Below, one piece after another: positions 31,371-39,021 of a stretch of 42,076 nucleotides of DNA. The notes under the pieces were generated by a model. The model saw nothing but the letters and a program-made list of their open reading frames with translations, was not told where the DNA came from and did no database searches. Position numbers and translations under genes: made by a program. Within the stretch, counting starts at the first letter, position 1, and the number at the start of each line of letters is the position of its first letter. The DNA comes from Candidatus Peregrinibacteria bacterium (GTDB lineage: Bacteria > Patescibacteriota > Gracilibacteria > Peribacterales > Peribacteraceae): positions 1 through 42,076 of the forward strand of contig JABGQH010000001.1 in assembly GCA_018648865.1 (NCBI GenBank), in the 5' to 3' direction.

Positions 31371-33551
31371 ATGAAAAAGCTGGTTCGTAATTTTGTTCTC
31401 GGCTCGTTGGTAATCACATTTTTTGGTGCGCAAACTGCCAATGCAGCGCAGTCCTTTAGAGTTATTTCTCGTCGCAGTTGGGGTGCAGATGATTCTCTTC
31501 TTTTTAGAACTACTGCTTCTGCTCCTTCTAGCTCTACAACAAGTTCCAGCACATCTAATATTAGTGATGCTACTAGGAAAAGAATAAATGAATGCAATGA
31601 GGCACAAGAAAACTATCCTAATGACTTTAAGCCAAAGAACACAGTAAGTAGCTTTGGTGGCAAAAATTTGAGGTGGCCCAGAAGGTATTCTGAAAGTGTA
31701 AAACAAATAGTTTTGCATCACACTGCAATGGAGGTTAGAAATGACGGCAGAAGTGGTAAAGAAAAAATGCAAGCGCTATATACATATCACGCAGATAAGC
31801 TTGGATGGGGAGACATCGGATATAACTATGTAATAGATGAGGACGGAAATGTGTATGAAGGAAGAAGTGGGGGAGAATTTGTAGTTGCAGGCCATGCCTA
31901 TTGTCATAATGTTGGGACAATTGGAATCGCACTAATGGGTAATTTTGAAATAGAAAAACCAACCCATAAACAAACTGTAGCCCTGCGAAAACTGCTTGAT
32001 TCACTTACAAATACTTACAGAATAAATCCTACTGGAACTGTAGTTCGCCATGGCAAGCGTGTGCCAACAATTGTTGGTCATGGTGATTTACTTTCTACCC
32101 TTTGCCCTGGCTTTATGATGCAAAGTGTAGCCAGCACTTTACGAATAATGGTTAAAAATAAAGATTTTACTTCTAGTATTGTTTTCCCTTCTTTGCCTAG
32201 TAAAAGAAGAGTAAGTAGCACAGCAGATAGGCGCAGCGAACGCATGAAGAATCGTGGAATAACCACTCCAGTTAAGGAGCTATCACCTGTAGACACTACA
32301 GAATTTGTTGGTAGGCCTGGGGGATTTGTTCTTACATCTATACGGTTCACTGCATTACGTAAATATAACAGCAGAGAGCGTATTGCTACTGTTAAAAGGT
32401 CAAATACCCGTATAGGAATCTGGCAAGGCTCTGGCGACAATTCTGTGCGTGTGCGCAATGAAATTGTTATACCTAATACTATTAATCCTGGTAGCTCAGT
32501 TTCTATTCCTATTCGCTTCCAATTACCTAGGGAAGAAGGTGTTTACACTGTAGATATAGGAGACAGCACCTATATTTTGAAAGCGGAAGGTAGAAGAGCT
32601 CGATCAGAAAGATCTGCAACCTCCTTTCAAACATTTTCTACCCAAACTAGAGAAAATACTCAAACACCTGGATACCGCAGAGCTCAAGCTAGAGAGATTC
32701 TACAAAGAGAGAGAAGCCCATCTGCAACCAACACTCCAACTGGATCCACAGCTTCTGCTCCTACAAAAGGGATTCGTATAAGACTTGAGTTTGACGGTAG
32801 AAACTTGCAGATATCTAATAATGAAGGAGTGTTCTACCTAAATAAAGAAGGTAGCCAATGTGTATTAAGAAAAGCAGGATCAATTGTTCAGTCAGGAATC
32901 GTTCGAATAGGAACAAGTGGTTCTATTAATACAATTAGTAATTGGGGATCATCATTTAATAAATTTAGAGGAGTACTAGAGTGCCAAGTATTGAACGGAG
33001 AATTAACCATAATTAATGAACTCAGTCTAGAAAACTACATGGCAGGCCTTGCAGAAGAGCCAGATACAGAACACTTCCAAAAACAAAGAGCATTTTCAAT
33101 CGCTGCACGTAGTTACGCAGCCTTTTATATGAATGCGAAAGGTACAAATAGAAAATTCCAATCTATGCCATACGATGGAAGTGATAGCCCAGCTTCGTTT
33201 CAAATTTATAGAGGTTATGTATTTGAAAAACAAAATCCTAGTTGGGCAAAAGCAGTTAGAGACACAGCTAATAAAATAATTACCAAGAATGGAGAAATTG
33301 TGAAGGCTGCATATTTTTCTAGTAGTGATGGCAGAACCAGAAGTCCCGCAGAAAATGGATGGAACAACTTTCCATTTGCAGAAGTCTTTGTAAGCAAGCC
33401 AGATCCTTGGTGCTCAGGACTACCACTGCGCGGACATGGCGTAGGCATGTCCGGATGTGGCGCATCCGCTCAAGCTGAGGAGGGCAAGACTGCAGAAGAG
33501 ATTCTGCGTTATTACTACACAGGAACTAAGATAGCTTCCCTACAGCATTAA
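31371..33551 (+). CDS. N-acetylmuramoyl-L-alanine amidase fused to a SpoIID-like domain
   Basis: This 726-residue exported protein has a signal peptide ([25 protein letters not shown]). An amidase_2/PGRP domain follows (about 95-260): [13 protein letters not shown] with the first zinc His, [21 protein letters not shown], and [13 protein letters not shown] with the His and Cys ligands. A middle region (about 300-455) includes a beta-rich part and a Ser/Thr/Arg-rich linker. The C-terminal SpoIID domain (about 465-726) has [43 protein letters not shown] and [31 protein letters not shown]. SpoIID cuts glycan strands already stripped of peptides, which the amidase would produce, so the fusion may carry out both steps. 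Its 3' end overlaps the convergent metK gene by 26 bases. Confidence 0.88.
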   Translation: MKKLVRNFVLGSLVITFFGAQTANAAQSFRVISRRSWGADDSLLFRTTASAPSSSTTSSSTSNISDATRKRINECNEAQENYPNDFKPKNTVSSFGGKNLRWPRRYSESVKQIVLHHTAMEVRNDGRSGKEKMQALYTYHADKLGWGDIGYNYVIDEDGNVYEGRSGGEFVVAGHAYCHNVGTIGIALMGNFEIEKPTHKQTVALRKLLDSLTNTYRINPTGTVVRHGKRVPTIVGHGDLLSTLCPGFMMQSVASTLRIMVKNKDFTSSIVFPSLPSKRRVSSTADRRSERMKNRGITTPVKELSPVDTTEFVGRPGGFVLTSIRFTALRKYNSRERIATVKRSNTRIGIWQGSGDNSVRVRNEIVIPNTINPGSSVSIPIRFQLPREEGVYTVDIGDSTYILKAEGRRARSERSATSFQTFSTQTRENTQTPGYRRAQAREILQRERSPSATNTPTGSTASAPTKGIRIRLEFDGRNLQISNNEGVFYLNKEGSQCVLRKAGSIVQSGIVRIGTSGSINTISNWGSSFNKFRGVLECQVLNGELTIINELSLENYMAGLAEEPDTEHFQKQRAFSIAARSYAAFYMNAKGTNRKFQSMPYDGSDSPASFQIYRGYVFEKQNPSWAKAVRDTANKIITKNGEIVKAAYFSSSDGRTRSPAENGWNNFPFAEVFVSKPDPWCSGLPLRGHGVGMSGCGASAQAEEGKTAEEILRYYYTGTKIASLQH

Positions 33552-34671
33552 CTAGGTCATCAACCTTGTCTTTTCTTTCCCATGTGAATTCTGGTTCTTC
33601 TCTTCCAAAGTGACCATAACATGCAGTCTTTTTGTAGATAGGACGTTGTAGATCTAGATGATCAATGATTCCTCTTGGTGTTAGGTCGAACTGATCACGA
33701 ATCAATTTAGTTAATACGCTGTCATCTACTTTTCCTGTTCCATTTGTTCTAACATATATAGAAACAGGCTCTGCAACACCAATGGCATATGCAAGTTGTA
33801 TCTCACATTCATCTGCCAAGTCTGCGGCAACAATATTCTTTGCAATGTATCTAGCCATATATGCAGCAGATCTATCAACTTTCATAGGTTCTTTACCAGA
33901 GAAAGCTCCACCTCCTACTGCAATGTATCCTCCGTAACTATCTACAATAATTTTTCTTCCAGTCATTCCTGCATCTGCTACTGGACCCCCTGTAACAAAC
34001 TTACCTGTTGGGTTAACGTGGAAAATTGTATCTGCATCTATGCGATCACCTAGTACTGGACGAATAATATTATTAATACAATCCTGCTTAAGTTGTTCGT
34101 GCTCTATGTCTTCATTGTGTTGTGTAGAGAACACTACAGCCTGTACTCGTTTAGGAGTAAATGGATCTGCGTACTCTACAGTTACTTGGCATTTTCCATC
34201 TGGTCGTAGATATGGAATTGTTCCAGCCCTACGTACTTCTGCTGCTTTTTTAGAAAGATCATGTGCCAATTGGATTGGTAAGGGCATCAATTCTGGTGTC
34301 TGCTTACATGCGAATCCAACCATCAATCCTTGATCTCCTGCTCCTCCTGTATCTACACCCTGAGCTATATCTGGGCTCTGTTTATCGATGGAGACTAAAA
34401 CAGCACATGTTCTGTACTCAAACCCAAAGTTTGGATCTGTGTATCCGATATCTCTAATTACATCTCGTGCTACTTGAGCCACATCTACATATGTAGAAGT
34501 TGTAATTTCCCCTGCGATTAGCACAAGACCAGTAGTAACAAATGTTTCGCATCCACTACGGCAGTGTGGATCATCTTTTAACATTTCATCTAATACTGCA
34601 TCGCTAATTTGATCGGCAATTTTATCTGGGTGCCCTTCGAAAACTGATTCGGATGTAAATAAATGAGACAT
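33526..34671 (-). CDS. metK: S-adenosylmethionine synthase
   Basis: The 381-residue enzyme makes SAM from methionine and ATP. It has the conserved start [51 protein letters not shown], the hexapeptide signature [13 protein letters not shown] (here in [16 protein letters not shown]), and the P-loop-like [31 protein letters not shown]. Length matches the bacterial family. Upstream on the same strand lies a SAM-I-like riboswitch (34745-34854), so SAM probably represses its own synthesis. GGAGGAG is present in the leader about 35 bases before the ATG, too far to act as its Shine-Dalgarno sequence directly. The 3' end overlaps the amidase gene by 26 bases, convergent. Confidence 0.97.
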   Translation of the reverse strand: MSHLFTSESVFEGHPDKIADQISDAVLDEMLKDDPHCRSGCETFVTTGLVLIAGEITTSTYVDVAQVARDVIRDIGYTDPNFGFEYRTCAVLVSIDKQSPDIAQGVDTGGAGDQGLMVGFACKQTPELMPLPIQLAHDLSKKAAEVRRAGTIPYLRPDGKCQVTVEYADPFTPKRVQAVVFSTQHNEDIEHEQLKQDCINNIIRPVLGDRIDADTIFHVNPTGKFVTGGPVADAGMTGRKIIVDSYGGYIAVGGGAFSGKEPMKVDRSAAYMARYIAKNIVAADLADECEIQLAYAIGVAEPVSIYVRTNGTGKVDDSVLTKLIRDQFDLTPRGIIDHLDLQRPIYKKTACYGHFGREEPEFTWERKDKVDDLVNAVGKLS

Positions 34672-34744
34672 GAATAGGTTAGGAATGTAAGTAATTAAAC
34701 AAAGCTCTCCTCCAGAGGTTGGAAGAACAATTTAATAATTTTAA

Positions 34745-34854
34745 ATCTATCTTCCCTTATCGGGGCTGGATTTCCCACTTACTTAGATCTTTTGAATCTA
34801 AGAGTTGGGGGGTGCTTCACTGGGCCAGTTCCCTCTGCACCTCTCTAAATAGAA
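34745..34854 (-). ncRNA. SAM-I-type (S-box) riboswitch upstream of metK
   Basis: On the minus strand the leader carries the S-box core in order: AGAGAGGTGCAGAGGGA, then CTGGCCC-AGTGAAGC, CCCCCCAAC, a variable hairpin (ACTTAGATC region), AATCCAGCCCCGA and GGGAAGATAGA. P1 is closed by TCTAT (34849-34853 complement) with ATAGA (34746-34750 complement). These agree with the S-box consensus GAGG...GGCCC.ATGAA...CGGCAACC...AATTCC.GC...GAAAGAT. The position directly before metK fits known biology. The expression platform is unclear: no terminator with a T run is seen, and the GGAGGAG further down may be involved in translational control. Confidence 0.85.
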
Positions 34855-34871
34855 CTGTGGTGTACGCAGAC

Positions 34872-34898
34872 TTTATACGGCTAAAGATGTGTTGTCCA
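34872..34898 (-). promoter_or_regulatory. Promoter of the riboswitch-metK transcript
   Basis: On the minus strand TGGACA (34893-34898) and TATAAA (34872-34877) are separated by 15 bases, giving a start near 34865, about ten bases before the riboswitch. It begins just after the stop codon of the gene at 34901. Confidence 0.5.
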
Positions 34899-34900
34899 GA

Positions 34901-35287
34901 TTATGAAGAAACAACTTCTTGTAATACTTCTTCAACTTCTTCAGTAGAAGCAACATTTACACAAATAGATGGTCTATCTGCATCTCCAAATTTTCCATTA
35001 TCTATATCATCATTTTGTTTTGTGTTAATCGCAGATAAAACTTCTCTTATTCTATTTCTGTGCTCAGTTTTGTGTATTGAAACAATAACTATTGCCCCTC
35101 CATCAGGTCCAAGACCTAAGCTATCGAATGACGCACAATCTTTAGCTCTCAAATCACCTGGTAGCGCATCTGTAACTGCATCCTGAATTTCCCGCATATA
35201 TGCATCAAACCCCATAAAAACTGATGTTTTTGACCCCCTATACCAATCTGGCATCTCTGGCCAAGGCTTTTCTGGTTTAGAATACAT
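34901..35287 (-). CDS. Hypothetical protein, 128 residues
   Basis: I do not recognise this protein. It is soluble, acidic and without signal peptide or membrane helix. The N-terminal part is Pro/Trp-rich (KPEKPWPEMPDWYRGSK), followed by a mixed alpha/beta pattern with a helix (DAYMREIQDAVTDALPGDL), a strand GGAIVIVSIHK, a helix RIREVLSAIN, a strand RPSICVNVAS and a final helix TEEVEEVLQEV. That alternation suggests a small ferredoxin-like fold. It lies upstream of the metK promoter on the same strand and may read into the riboswitch. Confidence 0.65.
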   Translation of the reverse strand: MYSKPEKPWPEMPDWYRGSKTSVFMGFDAYMREIQDAVTDALPGDLRAKDCASFDSLGLGPDGGAIVIVSIHKTEHRNRIREVLSAINTKQNDDIDNGKFGDADRPSICVNVASTEEVEEVLQEVVSS

Positions 35288-35404
35288 GTTTATAAGGTAT
35301 TTAAGATAAAGCTATCACAAAACTTTTAGAGTTCAATACAACTTATTTCAGCCCTAACAAATGCCAAATCCAGCACTTGACGATACTTCGTGCTACTTTT
35401 GAAT

Positions 35405-35425
35405 TTCAAGCTTAAAGCTTGAAGC
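35405..35425. repeat. Degenerate heptamer array (TTAAAGC type)
   Basis: Three 7-base units in register, TTCAAGC, TTAAAGC and TTGAAGC, lie just upstream of the zwf promoter. The same unit type occurs at 101-128 and 41961-41988. The spacer 35288-35404 also has a hairpin AGCAC/GTGCT near 35371-35393. Confidence 0.8.
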
Positions 35426-35442
35426 TTTTCTTAATACTCATC

Positions 35443-35451
35443 TGCTATAAT
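35443..35451 (+). promoter_or_regulatory. Extended -10 promoter of zwf
   Basis: TGC-TATAAT, a perfect extended -10 element, ends 6 bases before the ATG at 35458. The in-frame start at 35419 would lie upstream of the transcript and inside the heptamer array. Confidence 0.75.
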
Positions 35452-35457
35452 CCAAAT

Positions 35458-36900
35458 ATGATCTGCGCTACCAATCCCTTCAGCTTTATACTATTTGGTG
35501 CCTCTGGTCATTTAGCTAAATTAAAAATTTATCCAGCCCTATATACACTCGCTTCCAGAAAGCGATTGCCAGACAATTTCGCAATTGTTGGTTTTTCTAG
35601 ATCAGAAATGAACAACAATTCATTTAAAACTCTGGTGGAAGAATCTATTAGAATGCATGTATCAGATATTGATGAAGATGTTCTTAGTAGCCTCTTAGAA
35701 AAGACCTATTATCAACAGGGGCAATACAATTCAAAAGAAAGTTTTGAAGAGCTACAAAATAAATTAAATGAAATAGAAAAGCCTTGGGACTCACCCATAA
35801 GGATTGGGTACCTGTCTGTTCCCCCTAGTGTTTTCCCTGACGTGCTTAAAAATATGTGCGCTGCACATATACATGCTGATAAAGAGAATTTTAGATGTAT
35901 CGTTGAAAAACCAGTAGGGAACGATCTAAAAAGTGGAGAGGAGATTTACAAAAAACTACGAAATTGTTTTGATGATAAAGAAATATTTTTCTTGGATCAT
36001 TTCTTGGGCAAAGAAGCAGTTAGAAATGCGTATTTCTTGCGACATGCTAACCCTGTATTGGAGCGATTATTTAAAAACACTTTAATTCATCACGTCGAAA
36101 TTACTGCATCTGAATCCGTTGGGATAGAAGGCAGATCAGGATATTTTGATAATGTTGGGACGTTTAGAGATATGGTTCAATCCCATTTATTGCTAACTGC
36201 CTCGCTATTAACAATGAGGCTCGTAGAAAACTTTGATTTGTTTAGAGCCAAAAGACAAAGTGCAATGGAGCAACTGTATTTACCTCCAGCAAATTCTTTG
36301 GACGATGTTGTACTGCAAGGTCAATACACATCTGGAGTAGTAGAAGGAGAAGATGTTATAGGGTATCTAGAAGAAGAAGGAATTAGTAAATCATCCAGAA
36401 CAAATACTTATGCAGCTATTAAATTGCTTTCTAGAACATCTAGATGGCAAGGAGTTCCTTTCTATCTAAAAAGTGGAAAACGCTTAGATAAAAAAGAAAC
36501 ACGAGTCTCTATTCAGTTCCAAGAAACAAGCCCGATAGGGGAAGGGTCCGAACCAAATAGACTAGATATCATATTGCAGGGGGAAGCAGGCATGCGACTA
36601 CATCTGCAAACAAAATTAGGGGGAACAGACCCATCATTCAGACCCTTAATTATGGAGGATCCATTGGTATGTATAGGGGACTGTTTACCAGAACATGGTC
36701 TACTTTTGCTAGAGGTTATAAATGGAAACCAACAATGGTTTTTATCTTTTGATGAAGTAAAAACTGCATGGAATATTATTGATCCTTTGCAAAAATATTT
36801 AGATAATAAGAACACTCCTTTATATACATATAAAGCTGGTACTTCTGGGCCAGAAGAAGCTAATAAATGGATTAAGAAGGATAATATTAATTGGTTTTGA
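35458..36900 (+). CDS. zwf: Glucose-6-phosphate 1-dehydrogenase
   Basis: The 480-residue enzyme oxidises glucose 6-phosphate to 6-phosphogluconolactone in the oxidative pentose phosphate pathway. It has the N-terminal nucleotide fingerprint ILFGASGHLAKLKIYPALYTL (family consensus GASGDLAxRKLxPALY, here with His for Asp and Leu for Arg), EKPVGNDL, the active-site signature FFLDHFLGKEAVRNAYFLRHAN (about residues 177-198), the block HHVEITASESVGIEGRSGYFDNVGTFRDMVQSHLL and the C-terminal WQGVPFYLKSGKRLDKKETRVSIQF. ATG 35458 is chosen because of the -10 box 6 bases upstream. The next enzyme of the pathway, pgl, lies downstream after a toxin-antitoxin pair. Confidence 0.95.
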   Translation: MICATNPFSFILFGASGHLAKLKIYPALYTLASRKRLPDNFAIVGFSRSEMNNNSFKTLVEESIRMHVSDIDEDVLSSLLEKTYYQQGQYNSKESFEELQNKLNEIEKPWDSPIRIGYLSVPPSVFPDVLKNMCAAHIHADKENFRCIVEKPVGNDLKSGEEIYKKLRNCFDDKEIFFLDHFLGKEAVRNAYFLRHANPVLERLFKNTLIHHVEITASESVGIEGRSGYFDNVGTFRDMVQSHLLLTASLLTMRLVENFDLFRAKRQSAMEQLYLPPANSLDDVVLQGQYTSGVVEGEDVIGYLEEEGISKSSRTNTYAAIKLLSRTSRWQGVPFYLKSGKRLDKKETRVSIQFQETSPIGEGSEPNRLDIILQGEAGMRLHLQTKLGGTDPSFRPLIMEDPLVCIGDCLPEHGLLLLEVINGNQQWFLSFDEVKTAWNIIDPLQKYLDNKNTPLYTYKAGTSGPEEANKWIKKDNINWF

Positions 36901-36925
36901 TGTTGTGCAATACTAAATTTTGCAC

Positions 36926-36952
36926 TATAATTAGTACTGAATTTAGTACTAA
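36926..36952 (+). promoter_or_regulatory. Promoter and palindromic operator of the toxin-antitoxin pair
   Basis: A perfect TATAAT (36926-36931) is followed at once by a perfect inverted repeat TTAGTACT-GAATTT-AGTACTAA (36931-36952) that covers the expected transcription start. Each arm contains the palindrome AGTACT. This is the usual layout for autorepression by an antitoxin or antitoxin-toxin complex. Confidence 0.7.
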
Positions 36953-36960
36953 CCTTTATT

Positions 36961-37188
36961 ATGAAAACTATAACTATCCAAAACCTTAAGACTAATGGAG
37001 CAAAAGCAATCCCAGAAGATCAGGTTGTATATTTAATTGTTAATTCTAAACCAAAAGCTGTGCTATTGCCTGTTGATCAATATGAAATGTTTGTAGAGGC
37101 TCTAGAAGAATTGGAAGACATACGAGATATAGAAGCTAGAAAAAATGAAGATTTAATCGATGCAGATCAGATTTTTCCTGAAAAATAA
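36961..37188 (+). CDS. Type II antitoxin, Phd/YefM-like
   Basis: The 75-residue protein has the layout of Phd/YefM antitoxins: an N-terminal DNA-binding part (MKTITIQNLKTNGAKAIPEDQVVYLIVNSKPKAVLLPVDQYEMF) in which VVYLIVNSKPKAVLLPVDQYE matches the core strand-turn-helix of the family, and an acidic C-terminal tail (EALEELEDIRDIEARKNEDLIDADQIFPEK) that would wrap around and neutralise the toxin. Its stop codon overlaps the toxin start by one base (TAATG), so translation is coupled. The palindrome just upstream is the likely operator. In plasmids and chromosomes such pairs stabilise DNA or respond to stress. Confidence 0.85.
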   Translation: MKTITIQNLKTNGAKAIPEDQVVYLIVNSKPKAVLLPVDQYEMFVEALEELEDIRDIEARKNEDLIDADQIFPEK

Positions 37189-37451
37189 TGACATATAAAA
37201 TTCAATATAAAAAATCTGTTGAAAAAGATTTAAGACGGATTCCAATTGTTCTGCAGAAAAAGATACGATCAGAAATTGATAAACTTAAATCTAACCCTTT
37301 CAAGAGGGGTGCAATTAAGATTCATGGGTATGAGAATTACTTTCGCTTACGAATTGGTGAATATCGTGTTATTTATAATGTTCATAAGCAAATTGAAGTT
37401 CTTATAGTTGTAAAAGTTGGACATCGTAAAAATGTATATAAATTCTATTAA
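37188..37451 (+). CDS. RelE/ParE-family toxin
   Basis: The 87-residue basic protein has the typical RelE pattern: MTYKIQYKKSVEKDLRRIP, the helix VLQKKIRSEIDKLKSNPFKRGAIKIHGYENYFRLRIGEYRVIYNV and the C-terminal strand VLIVVKVGHRKNVYKFY. The conserved Arg in RLRIGEYRVIY and the C-terminal GHRKxVY are those expected of RelE-like mRNA interferases, which cleave mRNA in the ribosomal A site; the ParE branch instead poisons gyrase, and the sequence fits RelE better. It overlaps the antitoxin by one base, and the pgl gene begins 19 bases downstream. Confidence 0.88.
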   Translation: MTYKIQYKKSVEKDLRRIPIVLQKKIRSEIDKLKSNPFKRGAIKIHGYENYFRLRIGEYRVIYNVHKQIEVLIVVKVGHRKNVYKFY

Positions 37452-37470
37452 TCAATTTACCAATTATTTT

Positions 37471-38154
37471 ATGGATTACGCACAAATCGCTACAGATACG
37501 GATCAGGAATTTATTATGGGTAGCTCCATAATTCTTACCAGCCTAATTAATGCCTCACTACTTGAAAAAGGTGCATGTCTAATTGCACTTTCGGGTGGAT
37601 CCACACCAAGAGAGGTTTATACAGAACTTGGAAAATCAACCGAAATAGATTGGCAAAATGTATGGCTATGCTTGGTAGATGAAAGATACGTCCCAGCAGG
37701 TGACAAAGACAGCAATGCACAAATGATACGAGAGACACTTCTAAAATCTGCAAACATCCCAGAGGATCATCTTATCTTTCCAGATACATCATTGCCTATT
37801 GATGAATGCATAGATCAATACAACAAAGCATTTGAGAATATAAAACCAGATATCGTGACACTTGGTCTTGGCCCAGACGGACACATTGCTTCTATTTTCC
37901 CACCAGTTACAGAGGCGGCTATGGATAGAGGAACTCAAATTATTCATACAGAAACAGATATATTTGATGTTCATGATCGAATAAGTATGACACTGCCTGC
38001 CATCGCCAGAATAGAATCTACTGTGTTTATGCTGAAGGGGGAGGATAAATTAAAAGTATGGGAAGAAATGCAGCGTAGTACGGATAACAGTAAGCGTTGG
38101 CCTGCAAAAGCAATCCTACAATCCAGTGGGGTAACTGTTGTTACTAGTAAATAA
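37471..38154 (+). CDS. pgl: 6-phosphogluconolactonase
   Basis: The 227-residue enzyme of the NagB/RpiA/PGL family hydrolyses 6-phosphogluconolactone, the product of Zwf. Motifs are LIALSGGSTPREVYTELG (near residues 38-55), VWLCLVDERYVPAGDKDSNAQMIRETLL (near 67-94) and TLGLGPDGHIASIFPP (near 130-145), with the catalytic His in DGH. The ATG at 37471 is chosen; a longer frame from 37417 would run 35 bases into the toxin gene and add an untypical N-terminus. The gene is separated from zwf by the toxin-antitoxin pair. No 6-phosphogluconate dehydrogenase is in the window. Confidence 0.92.
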   Translation: MDYAQIATDTDQEFIMGSSIILTSLINASLLEKGACLIALSGGSTPREVYTELGKSTEIDWQNVWLCLVDERYVPAGDKDSNAQMIRETLLKSANIPEDHLIFPDTSLPIDECIDQYNKAFENIKPDIVTLGLGPDGHIASIFPPVTEAAMDRGTQIIHTETDIFDVHDRISMTLPAIARIESTVFMLKGEDKLKVWEEMQRSTDNSKRWPAKAILQSSGVTVVTSK

Positions 38155-38179
38155 AAAACGCCAACTGTTGGGCTGGCGT
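38152..38179 (-). terminator. Rho-independent terminator for the small membrane protein gene
   Basis: ACGCCA (38158-38163) pairs with TGGCGT (38174-38179), and on the minus strand the hairpin is followed by TTTTTTA. It overlaps the last bases of pgl and serves the gene at 38198-38389, perhaps both strands. Confidence 0.75.
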
Positions 38180-38197
38180 CTAGTCGGAATGATCTGC

Positions 38198-38389
38198 TCA
38201 CAATGTCGCCTGCATAATTAGCAAAATAATTACTACAAGAAACACCACAGAAACTAAAAGTGGGAATCCAAAATTCTTTTTCTCCCCACTTGAACATGCC
38301 TTGGCAAAGCGATAAATAGCCTCTACTGAGGACCAGATAATCACTACCAGGCAAATTAGCAATAAAAATCCAAATCCATATGGATTCAT
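38198..38389 (-). CDS. Small two-helix membrane protein
   Basis: From ATG 38389 the 63-residue protein has two hydrophobic helices (YGFGFLLLICLVVIIWSSVEAIYRF and FGFPLLVSVVFLVVIILLIM) joined by a short charged loop (AKACSSGEKKN). No family is recognised. AAGGGG lies about 6 bases before the ATG and may act as a ribosome binding site. A TTG-started extension to 38455 would add 22 residues and is less likely. A clear terminator follows the stop, supporting a real transcript. It is downstream of yraN on the same strand. Confidence 0.6.
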   Translation of the reverse strand: MNPYGFGFLLLICLVVIIWSSVEAIYRFAKACSSGEKKNFGFPLLVSVVFLVVIILLIMQATL

Positions 38390-38488
38390 AGCTAGCCCCT
38401 TTTTTAAAAGAACATCCCATAATTGAATCTCTTTCCAAAGTGGAATATGACTCAACTAATAGTATTATTTTACTTAAATTTGATTGTG

Positions 38489-38896
38489 TCAATTATCTAT
38501 CCACTCTATTTCTTTCACGTGTTGTAGTACCTTGCCTGCTGCAATGTATACAGCATCTATCCTGTATCCACCTTCATATTTATATTTTGCAATCCATCGC
38601 CTAGCAGATCTGCATAGTTTTCTTTTTTTACTAAAAGTTAAATTTACTGATGGGAGTATGTCTTCTTTATAAAAAGTTCGTGTCTTAACTTCTGCAAAAA
38701 CTAAAACTTTATCGAATGGATCATAAGCAAGTATGTCTATCTCGTCTCTACTTAAACGAATGTTCTTTCCTCTAATTTTATAACCAATCGAGATTAAATA
38801 ATTAGCAGCAATTTGCTCGCCTTTTTTACCAGTCTTTAAATGACTTGTCTTTGGCGCCAGCTCCTTAACCTGAGTCTTGGAACAATTCCTATTCAT
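38489..38896 (-). CDS. YraN/UPF0102 family endonuclease-like protein
   Basis: From ATG 38896 the 135-residue protein has the UPF0102 layout: KTGKKGEQIAANYLISIGYKIRGKNIRLSRDEIDILAYDPFDKVLVFAEVKTRTF, where the E-I-D and E-V-K residues form the PD-(D/E)XK-like nuclease core, then SARRWIAKYKYEGGYRIDAVYIAAG. Function is not established; Holliday-junction-resolvase-like nucleases have the same fold. A TACAGT box lies 9 bases before ATG 38896; longer starts at 38923 or beyond would add residues not usual for the family. It is divergent from comM, its common genomic neighbour. Confidence 0.82.
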   Translation of the reverse strand: MNRNCSKTQVKELAPKTSHLKTGKKGEQIAANYLISIGYKIRGKNIRLSRDEIDILAYDPFDKVLVFAEVKTRTFYKEDILPSVNLTFSKKRKLCRSARRWIAKYKYEGGYRIDAVYIAAGKVLQHVKEIEWIDN

Positions 38897-39021
38897 GTTT
38901 CTGTGACTGTATCTATATTCCATGACACTACTTTGCAACAGAGGTGTACGTTCGTCCAGTCTAGTCACTGGATTCCATAGGTGTACTTGCGTACACTCAG
39001 GCAGATGTTCCCTCAAATCCC

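Noticed and set aside
35419-35457. Upstream 13-codon extension of zwf
   Set aside because: It would cover the -10 box and part of the heptamer array; the family start fits ATG 35458.
962-36900. UGA recoded as glycine (genetic code 25)
   Set aside because: TGA ends pgeF and zwf at the expected family lengths, and no gene needs readthrough of TGA.
37971-38492. 173-residue minus-strand frame
   Set aside because: It overlaps pgl, the terminator and the small membrane protein gene; the 38198-38389 frame has the better hydrophobic pattern.
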